Shown here: positions 1 through 5,645 of the stretch, piece after piece
Layout: each line of letters starts with the position of its first letter
Numbering within the stretch: position 1 is the stretch's first letter
NCBI GenBank assembly: GCA_030626085.1
Contig: DAOUPQ010000063.1
Coordinates: 1-9,892 of the forward strand
Direction of reading: 5' to 3'
DNA: 9,892 bases
Source: Flavobacteriia bacterium
Lineage (GTDB): Bacteria; Bacteroidota; Bacteroidia; Flavobacteriales; Flavobacteriaceae
The notes under the pieces: generated by a model
What the model was told of the DNA's origin: nothing
Databases searched by the model: none
The model's input: only the letters and a program-made list of their open reading frames with translations
Position numbers and translations under genes: made by a program

Positions 1-140
1 ACATCTCTATCTTGAACCTTTGAATAAATAAAACTGAAAATGCGTTGTTTGTGTCGTAGGATTAGAATCTCTAATGCCCTTTCGTTACCGTCAATGTAGT
101 TTTTGACAAGAATACTGTCATCCAATTTTTGTGTATACAT
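1..140 (-). CDS. RNA polymerase sigma factor, ECF/sigma-70 family (partial, N-terminus only)
   Basis: The gene runs off the left edge, so only the first 46 codons are visible. It reads from ATG at 138-140 on the minus strand and begins MYTQKLDDSILVKNYIDGNE. The segment DDSILVKNYIDGNERALEIL followed by RHKQRIFSFIYSKVQDRD is typical of sigma-70 region 2 at the start of Bacteroidota ECF sigma factors, where a short acidic helix precedes the core-binding helices. Such proteins direct RNA polymerase to a particular promoter set. A purine-rich stretch (AAAAGGGG) lies just before the ATG. The gene diverges from uvrA and has its own promoter about 140 bases upstream, leaving a long leader. No anti-sigma factor gene is visible. 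The family call rests on one short domain fragment; the target regulon cannot be inferred. Confidence 0.8.
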   Translation of the reverse strand, partial: MYTQKLDDSILVKNYIDGNERALEILILRHKQRIFSFIYSKVQDRD

Positions 141-283
141 AATTCCCCTTTTTTTTAAAATGAAGATATATAAAAATACCTTCTAATTAATTATTGTTAT
201 GAAAAGTAGAACTATACTATAAGCACAATTTTTTTAAAGTTAATAATGACAGGAGAGATCAGTTCTATTATCTAATCTCGGAA

Positions 284-316
284 CAAATATAATAACATTT
301 AATTCTAATAAACAAA
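284..316 (-). promoter_or_regulatory. Promoter for the sigma-factor gene
   Basis: On the minus strand the -7 box TATATTTG (complement of 284-291) fits the Bacteroidota consensus TAnnTTTG exactly. A TTTG (complement of 313-316) sits 21 bases upstream as the -33 element. Transcription would begin near 278, giving the sigma gene a leader of about 138 nt. The leader contains no upstream ATG, and I saw only a weak 5-bp stem in it. Confidence 0.6.
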
Positions 317-381
317 CTTTTTTGCATTTTATTTTAATCTTTTTAACATTTATTAACTTTTTATTAACAAAAAATACTTAG

Positions 382-389
382 TATATTTG
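382..389 (+). promoter_or_regulatory. Promoter -7 box for uvrA
   Basis: TATATTTG matches the TAnnTTTG consensus and lies 32 bases before the uvrA start, which would give a short leader of roughly 27 nt. No TTG is present at the usual -33 distance, only a T-rich stretch near 357-362. Strength is therefore uncertain. No LexA-type palindrome was recognised here. Confidence 0.5.
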
Positions 390-421
390 CAAATAGTATA
401 AATTTAATCGCCTCTTAAGTA

Positions 422-3199
422 TTGAAAAATAACGATTTTAAAGAATTCATCCGCATCAAAGGTGCAGCGATTCACAACCTAAAAAAAATTGATGTAAATA
501 TTCCAAGAAATAGGCTTGTTGTGATCACCGGACTGTCAGGATCGGGTAAATCAAGCCTTGCTTTTGACACACTTTACGCCGAAGGACAGAGAAGATATGT
601 AGAAAGTTTATCGGCATATGCACGTCAGTTTTTAGGAAAATTAAACAAACCTAAGGTAACATATATCAAAGGTATTTCACCTGCAATTGCTATTGAGCAA
701 AAGGTAAATAACACAAATCCTCGCTCAACTGTTGGAACAACAACCGAAATATATGACTACTTAAAGTTATTGTATGCTCGTATCGGCAAGACCTACTCTC
801 CTATTTCAGGAAAAATAGTTAAAAAAGATACGATAAGCGACGTTGTTGAACATGTAAAGCAATTTAGTGAAAGAACAAAACTATTATTACTTGCGCCTAT
901 TATAATTGATAAAGAAAAAAAATTAGATCAAATTATTAATATCCTTAAACAACAAGGTTTTTCTCGTTTAAAAGTTGATAATCACATTATTAGGATTGAT
1001 GAATTCGATCAAAAAAAATTCAAAGATCTTTATTTGGTTGTGGATAGATTTGTTACTCAGGATAGCGAAGATTTCTATAATAGAGTTGCCGATTCTTCTC
1101 AAACAGCATTTTACGAAGGAAAAGGAACGTGTTTTATTGAAAATATATCTGACAATATTAAAAAAGAATTCAATAATAATTTTGAATTAGATGGAATTAC
1201 TTTTTTAGAACCCAACACACATTTGTTTAGTTTTAATAATCCATACGGCTCCTGCCCAACTTGTGAAGGTTATGGAAATATTATTGGAATTGATGAGGAT
1301 CTTGTAATACCCAATACTTCATTTTCTATTTATGAAAATGCAATTCTTCCCTGGAAAAGTGAATCTTTTAAAAAATACAAAGACCAATTAATTAACAATG
1401 CATACAAATTTGATTTTCCGATTCACAAGCCATATTTTCAATTAACCGAATTGCAAAAACAACTTTTATGGACAGGCAATAAATACTTTAAAGGAATAAA
1501 CGCCTTTTTTAAATATGTAGAAGAAAAAAGCTATAAAATACAATACAGAGTAATGCTTTCTCGCTATCGTGGAAAAACAAAATGCCCTGAATGCAATGGA
1601 AATCGACTTAAAAAAGAAGCAAATTATGTTAAAATAAATAATACTTCAATTACCGATCTTGTACAATTGCCCATTAATGAATTTTTAGATTTTTTTAATA
1701 ATATTGACCTTCCAGAAAATGAGGCGAATATTGCCAAGCGACTCCTAAAAGAAATCATTAATCGTTTGCAGTTTTTATGCGATGTTGGATTAGAGTATCT
1801 ATCAATAAACAGAAATTCAAATACCCTATCAGGAGGTGAAAGTCAACGAATTAATTTAGCCACTTCATTGGGTAGTAGCCTTGTTGGTTCAATGTATATT
1901 TTAGATGAACCAAGCATTGGTTTACACTCCCGTGATACAGAAAGACTTATAAAAGTTTTAAAAAACTTACGTGATCTTGGAAATACAGTTATTGTTGTTG
2001 AACACGATGAAGATATTATTAAAGTAGCTGATCATATTATTGATATTGGTCCTGAAGCCGGGGCATTTGGTGGTGAATTGGTTGCAGAAGGAACCTACAA
2101 AGAAATTCTGAATTTTGATTCACTTACTTCAAAATATCTTAGTGGTAAAATACAAATTGAAATCCCAAAATTTAGAAGAACTTCAACTAATTATATTGAA
2201 TTGATAGGTGCAAGAGAAAATAATCTGAAGAATATTGATATTAAGATTCCGCTTAATACTTTAACAGTTGTAACAGGTGTTTCAGGAAGTGGAAAAAGCA
2301 CATTGATTCGGGATATATTTTATCCTGCTATCCAAAAAAAATTACTTAATTATGGTGAAAAGGCAGGTCAGTTCACTGAAATAAAAGGAAAAATTGAATC
2401 AATCAAACAAATTGAGTTTGTCAATCAAAATCCTATTGGCCGTTCAAGCAGATCAAATCCTGCAACATATATTAAAGCCTATGACGATATAAGAAATTTA
2501 TACACACATCAAAAAATATCAAGAATAAGAGGATATAAAGCAAAACACTTTTCGTTTAATGTTGATGGTGGCAGATGTGAAACCTGTAAGGGTGAAGGTG
2601 AGGTTACAATTGAAATGCAGTTTATGGCTGATGTTCATTTAGAATGTGAAACCTGTAAAGGCAAACGATTCAAAAAAGAAATTCTGGAGGTTAAATTTGA
2701 AGGAAAATCAATTAATGATATCCTACAATTAACAGTTGATGAGGCAATTTTATTTTTCAGAAAGCACTCACAAACTAAAATAATTCAAAAATTAAATCCT
2801 CTTCAGGATGTTGGCTTGGGATATGTTCAATTAGGTCAGGCTTCTTCTACGCTCTCGGGTGGTGAAGCGCAACGAATTAAGCTAGCTTCATTTCTAACAA
2901 AAGGACAAACAACCAATAAAACATTATTTATTTTTGACGAACCTACAACTGGCCTGCATTTTCACGACATCAATAAATTACTAAAATCTTTTAATGCCCT
3001 AATTGAAATAGGACATTCAATAATTGTTATTGAACATAATCTTGATTTAATCAAATGTGCTGACTATGTCATTGACCTTGGTCCTGAAGGTGGAAAAAAA
3101 GGTGGGTATATAATTTTTCAGGGTACTCCTGAGGAATTGATATCCAATAAGAAATCCTATACAGCAAAATATTTAAAAGAAAAATTGAGCAAAGATTAA
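422..3199 (+). CDS. uvrA: Excinuclease ABC subunit UvrA
   Basis: UvrA is the damage-sensing ATPase of nucleotide excision repair. As a dimer it binds DNA with UvrB, loads UvrB at the lesion and leaves; UvrC then cuts. The 925-residue length fits the family (about 940). Two ABC ATPase modules are complete. The first has Walker A GLSGSGKSS (37-45), signature LSGGESQR (469-476) and Walker B in ILDEPSIGLH (493-502). The second has GVSGSGKST (619-627), LSGGEAQR (811-818) and IFDEPTTGLH (837-846). Zinc-module cysteines are C278/C281 with C388/C391, and C719/C722 with C742/C745. The UvrB-binding region (about 120-250) is present, so this is not the shorter UvrA2 type. At its edge the CPxC pair found in many UvrA proteins reads SPIS (126-129), which I recall as common in Bacteroidota. 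The start is TTG: an in-frame TAA lies at 416-418 and no ATG precedes the conserved IRIKGA segment. Confidence 0.97.
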   Translation: MKNNDFKEFIRIKGAAIHNLKKIDVNIPRNRLVVITGLSGSGKSSLAFDTLYAEGQRRYVESLSAYARQFLGKLNKPKVTYIKGISPAIAIEQKVNNTNPRSTVGTTTEIYDYLKLLYARIGKTYSPISGKIVKKDTISDVVEHVKQFSERTKLLLLAPIIIDKEKKLDQIINILKQQGFSRLKVDNHIIRIDEFDQKKFKDLYLVVDRFVTQDSEDFYNRVADSSQTAFYEGKGTCFIENISDNIKKEFNNNFELDGITFLEPNTHLFSFNNPYGSCPTCEGYGNIIGIDEDLVIPNTSFSIYENAILPWKSESFKKYKDQLINNAYKFDFPIHKPYFQLTELQKQLLWTGNKYFKGINAFFKYVEEKSYKIQYRVMLSRYRGKTKCPECNGNRLKKEANYVKINNTSITDLVQLPINEFLDFFNNIDLPENEANIAKRLLKEIINRLQFLCDVGLEYLSINRNSNTLSGGESQRINLATSLGSSLVGSMYILDEPSIGLHSRDTERLIKVLKNLRDLGNTVIVVEHDEDIIKVADHIIDIGPEAGAFGGELVAEGTYKEILNFDSLTSKYLSGKIQIEIPKFRRTSTNYIELIGARENNLKNIDIKIPLNTLTVVTGVSGSGKSTLIRDIFYPAIQKKLLNYGEKAGQFTEIKGKIESIKQIEFVNQNPIGRSSRSNPATYIKAYDDIRNLYTHQKISRIRGYKAKHFSFNVDGGRCETCKGEGEVTIEMQFMADVHLECETCKGKRFKKEILEVKFEGKSINDILQLTVDEAILFFRKHSQTKIIQKLNPLQDVGLGYVQLGQASSTLSGGEAQRIKLASFLTKGQTTNKTLFIFDEPTTGLHFHDINKLLKSFNALIEIGHSIIVIEHNLDLIKCADYVIDLGPEGGKKGGYIIFQGTPEELISNKKSYTAKYLKEKLSKD

Positions 3200-3229
3200 A
3201 GAATAATCAACTATTTCTGATTATTCTTT
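3198..3229. terminator. Bidirectional hairpin terminator shared by uvrA and the TPR gene
   Basis: A perfect 12-bp stem, AAAGAATAATCA (3198-3209) and TGATTATTCTTT (3218-3229), encloses an 8-base loop. The arms end in an A-run and T-run in both directions. The left arm begins within the uvrA stop codon (TAA, 3197-3199). The stop codon of the opposing gene (3211-3213) lies in the loop, and the right arm is coding sequence for that gene's last residues. The stem is AT-rich, so its efficiency is uncertain. Confidence 0.7.
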
Positions 3230-3912
3230 TCATTTAGAGCTTCTAAACTTTCTTTTGCCAAAACAAATTCAGGTTGAATTTTAGTAGCTTTTTCAAAACT
3301 AATTTTGGCTATATCATCTTTTTTCAATTCTATACTGATTAATCCTTTTAAATATTGAATAGCAGCAATCAATTCAATTTGTTGCGAGTGCGTTTTATTA
3401 ATCGCATAAGTTACTCTATAATTGCCGCTATCATTTAATTTTTCAGTTTTTAGAATAGTAGCGTATGCTTCATCATATTTTTTTATTGAATACTGTAATT
3501 TTGCCAGTGAATAACCGTGAAAATTATCATTGGTTATAGTAAAAAGTTTTTCATATGACTCTACACCTTTATTTATAGCACCTAATGCCTCAAGTGAAAC
3601 TGCTTGTATTTCAAGCATATTTATATTTTTTGGATCTCTCTTTAAAACATCACTTGCAACCATAAAGCAAGGTGCATATTTTCGAGTAGAATAATATACA
3701 TAAGCTAGACTATCCTTATAAGTGCTATTTTCTCCTTCTAATGCAATTATCCTATACAAAGAATTTGTTGTTACAGAAGCATCACTATTTAATTTAGCGT
3801 ATTTTAAAATTTGTTTTTCTATTGCGATCGCTTCCGATTTGTTATTTTGAGCAAAACCAATGTTCAACACCAATAAACTTACAATAGGTACTAAAATATT
3901 TTTCATTTTCAT
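3211..3912 (-). CDS. Secreted tetratricopeptide-repeat-like protein, function unknown
   Basis: A 233-residue protein with a clear Sec signal peptide: MKMKN, a hydrophobic core at about 6-19, then cleavage predicted after GFA (residue 21). No lipobox cysteine is present, so it should be periplasmic or secreted. The remainder is helical and contains TPR-like 34-residue units. The best are around 64-97 (YKDSLAYVYYSTRKYAPCFMV and after, ending DPKN), 98-131, and 183-216 (AAIQYLKGLISIELKKDDIA and after, ending KIQPEF). TPRs generally hold protein partners; no enzymatic motif is seen. The first in-frame ATG (3910-3912) was used; a second is two codons later (3904-3906) and is equally possible. It has its own consensus promoter with a leader of about 12 nt, so it is probably monocistronic. 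It converges on uvrA but nothing suggests a role in repair. Confidence 0.8.
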   Translation of the reverse strand: MKMKNILVPIVSLLVLNIGFAQNNKSEAIAIEKQILKYAKLNSDASVTTNSLYRIIALEGENSTYKDSLAYVYYSTRKYAPCFMVASDVLKRDPKNINMLEIQAVSLEALGAINKGVESYEKLFTITNDNFHGYSLAKLQYSIKKYDEAYATILKTEKLNDSGNYRVTYAINKTHSQQIELIAAIQYLKGLISIELKKDDIAKISFEKATKIQPEFVLAKESLEALNEKNNQK

Positions 3913-3930
3913 TTCATTTTAAAATTTTGT

Positions 3931-3959
3931 CAAAAATATTCATTTTAATTTTAGATCAA
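3931..3959 (-). promoter_or_regulatory. Promoter for the TPR-protein gene
   Basis: On the minus strand, TATTTTTG (complement of 3931-3938) fits TAnnTTTG, and TTG (complement of 3957-3959) lies 18 bases upstream as the -33 element. The predicted start site is about 12 bases before the ATG at 3912. Confidence 0.55.
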
Positions 3960-4066
3960 TCTAATAATTCATTTTTTTTAGTATTCCATTTTAATTATTT
4001 TATGTATCATTTATTATTTCACATTAATATTGTACTTTTATATGTATATTCTAAAAACATAAAATA

Positions 4067-5104
4067 ATGAAAAAATTATTGATCTTAGCTGTTATCTTGA
4101 GCATTATTACTTCCTGTAATAAAGAAAAAAAAGAAGTTGTAAAAGAAGATAATAAGAGTAAAACTGAGTTGATCGCATTACAAACCAAGGCAAGAGGAAT
4201 TTTTGGTGAATTACCTGAATTTGTTGAAAATATAGATAACCTTGTAACTGATGAAAAAGTGGCACTTGGAAAATCACTTTATTTTGATAAAATCTTATCA
4301 AAAAATCAAACTCAAAGTTGTAATACTTGTCATAACTTGGATACCTATGGTGTCGATAATTTTTCTACTTCACCCGGTGATAAAAAGGGTACTTTTGGTA
4401 GCAGAAACTCGCCTACTACACTAAATGCAGCATTACATATTGCACAATTTTGGGATGGTAGAGAACCTGATGTAGAAGCTCAAGCCGGTGGACCGGTACT
4501 CAATCCTGTTGAAATGGGAATGCCTGATGAAAAAACTGTGGTTGACAGGTTATCAAAAGTAGAAAAATACAAACAAATGTTTGCCAAAGCATTTCCTGAA
4601 GATAAAGAACCCATTACATATAATAATATGAAAAAAGCTATTGGAGCTTTTGAACGAAAATTGATCACTCCTTCAAAATTTGATGAATATTTAGCTGGAA
4701 ATAATGCAGTCATGAATGATCTTGAAAAAGATGGCCTTCAAATATATATTGATAAAGGATGTATTGCATGTCACAGTGGTAATGCACTTGGCGGAAATAT
4801 ATTTCAAAAGTTTGGTGTTTTTGAAGATTATTGGAGTCATACAAAAAGTAAAAATATTGATGAAGGTAAATTTGAAGTAACTAAAAATGAAGTAGATAAG
4901 TATGTTTTTAAATCTCCTTCACTAAGAAATATTTCAAAAACATATCCGTATTTTCATGATGGCAGTGTAAAAGAATTAGATGAAGCTGTAAAAATTATGG
5001 CTAAAGTTCAACTAAATCTAGATCTTTCTGACCAAGAATTGAAAGCTGTACTTGCTTTCTTAAATTCACTTACAGGTGAAGTTCCTGCCGAATTGAAAAT
5101 GTAG
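4067..5104 (+). CDS. Di-haem cytochrome c peroxidase, lipoprotein (CCP/MauG family)
   Basis: Bacterial cytochrome c peroxidases reduce hydrogen peroxide to water in the periplasm using electrons from small c-type cytochromes. This 345-residue protein starts with a lipoprotein signal whose lipobox ends ITSC, so lipidation is expected at C17, followed by a charged linker. Haem 1 (peroxidatic) is at CNTCH (85-89) and haem 2 (electron transfer) at CIACH (232-236). M311 after YFHDGSV is the likely axial ligand of haem 2. Other family landmarks are FDKILS (73-78), RNSPTTLNA (113-121), FWDGR (128-132) with the inter-haem tryptophan W129, and Q139/E149 in the QAGGPVLNPVEM segment. The last two match the spacing of the Gln/Glu active-site pair in characterised CCPs, as I recall it. 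The loop 90-112 has no histidine where classical enzymes keep the distal haem ligand. It is transcribed divergently from the TPR gene; no convincing promoter was found. Confidence 0.93.
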   Translation: MKKLLILAVILSIITSCNKEKKEVVKEDNKSKTELIALQTKARGIFGELPEFVENIDNLVTDEKVALGKSLYFDKILSKNQTQSCNTCHNLDTYGVDNFSTSPGDKKGTFGSRNSPTTLNAALHIAQFWDGREPDVEAQAGGPVLNPVEMGMPDEKTVVDRLSKVEKYKQMFAKAFPEDKEPITYNNMKKAIGAFERKLITPSKFDEYLAGNNAVMNDLEKDGLQIYIDKGCIACHSGNALGGNIFQKFGVFEDYWSHTKSKNIDEGKFEVTKNEVDKYVFKSPSLRNISKTYPYFHDGSVKELDEAVKIMAKVQLNLDLSDQELKAVLAFLNSLTGEVPAELKM

Positions 5105-5126
5105 TGAATGAGTTTTAGCTTTTTTC

Positions 5127-5221
5127 ATTTTGATTTCAAGAAATCTTGATCAAAATTGTTCTAACAAAAAACATCCGTCTTATAACGGATGTTTTCTAAT
5201 TTTTGGGTGGAAGACCGGTTT
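5127..5221. repeat. 95-bp direct repeat, copy 1 (orphan tRNA-His 3' end plus terminator)
   Basis: This block is the same as 5298-5392 except for one base (G5158 against A5329), at an offset of 171 bp. It holds an AT-rich hairpin, a terminator hairpin, and on the minus strand the last 16 nt of tRNA-His (from the T-loop to the discriminator base). The match stops abruptly at both ends. Beyond 5221 the sequence does not continue as tRNA, so this copy is an orphan 3' fragment. The 76 bases between the copies (5222-5297) contain no recognisable gene. They do carry CAAAAATTAGAAA (5255-5267), the reverse complement of 5193-5205 in this repeat. Confidence 0.9.
5168..5195. terminator. Hairpin terminator, copy 1
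   Basis: An 11-bp perfect stem, AAAACATCCGT (5168-5178) and ACGGATGTTTT (5185-5195), has a 6-base loop CTTATA. It lies 63 bases after the peroxidase stop codon and probably ends that transcript on the plus strand, where TTTTC follows the GC-containing core. On the minus strand the same stem is followed by a run of six T, as in copy 2. Confidence 0.75.
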
Positions 5222-5297
5222 AATACTTGAACCATTTGGCTTCTGTAAGGCCTTCAAAAATTAGAAACCATATAATCCATATTTTTTATTCTTCATA

Positions 5298-5392
5298 ATT
5301 TTGATTTCAAGAAATCTTGATCAAAATTATTCTAACAAAAAACATCCGTCTTATAACGGATGTTTTCTAATTTTTGGGTGGAAGACCGGTTT
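5298..5392. repeat. 95-bp direct repeat, copy 2 (joined to the intact tRNA-His)
   Basis: This is the partner of 5127-5221, identical at 94 of 95 positions. In this copy the tRNA fragment continues into the full tRNA-His gene, so this is probably the ancestral location. The repeat boundary falls inside the tRNA T-loop (5392/5393). Confidence 0.9.
5339..5366 (-). terminator. Rho-independent terminator of tRNA-His, copy 2
   Basis: An 11-bp stem, AAAACATCCGT (5339-5349) and ACGGATGTTTT (5356-5366), closes a 6-base loop. Read on the minus strand, it begins 11 bases after the tRNA 3' end and its core is followed by six T, the classical intrinsic terminator form. Confidence 0.8.
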
Positions 5393-5451
5393 CGAACCGG
5401 CGACCTCTAGAACCACAATCTAGCGCTCTAACCAACTGAGCTACAACCACC
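5377..5451 (-). tRNA. tRNA-His (anticodon GTG)
   Basis: The minus strand folds into a cloverleaf. The D-arm is GCTC/GAGC with loop AGTTGGTTA. The anticodon stem is CTAGA/TCTAG around loop TTGTGGT, giving anticodon GTG at 5416-5414. The variable loop is AGGTC, and the T-arm is GCCGG/CCGGT with loop TTCGAAA. A G at position -1 (5451) opposite C73 (5377) is the histidine-tRNA identity feature. CCA is not encoded. In the acceptor stem, 5' GTGGTTG faces 3' CTTCCAC: pairs 1-4 and 7 are sound, but pairs 5-68 and 6-67 are U-U. The identity is secure; whether the mismatches harm function is unknown. A consensus promoter lies upstream and a terminator downstream. Confidence 0.92.
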
Positions 5452-5490
5452 ATTTACTTATAAAAAATTGCCTTAGGGTCAATTCGGATG

Positions 5491-5521
5491 CAAATATAAT
5501 CTATTTACTTACTTCTTCAAA
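5491..5521 (-). promoter_or_regulatory. Promoter for tRNA-His
   Basis: On the minus strand, TATATTTG (complement of 5491-5498) matches TAnnTTTG and TTTG (complement of 5518-5521) lies 19 bases upstream. This is the best-spaced promoter in the window. Transcription would begin about 34 nt before the tRNA 5' end. The -33 element lies within the possible small ORF at 5509-5595. Confidence 0.65.
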
Positions 5522-5595
5522 TAAAAAATATAAATTGTTAAAGAAAATGAGGTCATTAGAATAAATAAACTCAAATACTTATTAATTTCTTTCAT
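5509..5595 (-). CDS. Possible 28-residue single-span membrane peptide
   Basis: An ATG at 5593-5595 opens a 28-codon reading frame ending in TAA at 5509-5511. The peptide starts MKEINKYLSL, continues with a hydrophobic stretch (about 8-25) and ends YLKK. That charged-hydrophobic-basic pattern is what a small inner-membrane peptide would show. There is no clear ribosome binding site and no dedicated promoter, and an AT-rich region produces such frames by chance. It overlaps the -33 element of the tRNA promoter. Treat it as a candidate only. Confidence 0.2.
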   Translation of the reverse strand: MKEINKYLSLFILMTSFSLTIYIFYLKK

Positions 5596-5615
5596 AGCTA
5601 ATTGTTTAAGAAAAA

Positions 5616-5645
5616 ATACTGTAATTTTAAAGAAAATTACAGTAT
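5616..5645 (+). promoter_or_regulatory. Perfect 13-bp hairpin over the GH144 start codon
   Basis: ATACTGTAATTTT (5616-5628) and AAAATTACAGTAT (5633-5645) pair perfectly around the tetraloop AAAG. The right arm ends in the first two bases of the preferred ATG (5644-5646), so in mRNA the hairpin would cover the ribosome landing zone. On the minus strand the stem is followed by six T and could act as a weak antisense terminator. An operator palindrome is a third possibility. Confidence 0.55.

Noticed and set aside
975..1190. A 71-codon plus-strand frame within uvrA
   Set aside because: It lies wholly inside the well-supported uvrA gene in another frame and shows no recognisable protein features.
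4107..4713. Two minus-strand frames (4107-4301 and 4480-4713) opposite the peroxidase gene
   Set aside because: They are antisense to conserved haem-protein sequence, have no promoter or family resemblance, and are expected by chance.
5127..5392. CRISPR-like repeat and spacer
   Set aside because: There are only two copies, 95 bp long, with one 76-bp gap, built from tRNA and terminator sequence; no cas genes are nearby.
5602..5643. TTG at 5602 as the start of the GH144 gene
   Set aside because: It would place 14 polar residues before an otherwise normal lipoprotein signal; the ATG at 5644 begins directly with MKIITFLF. It remains possible only as a leader or regulatory start.
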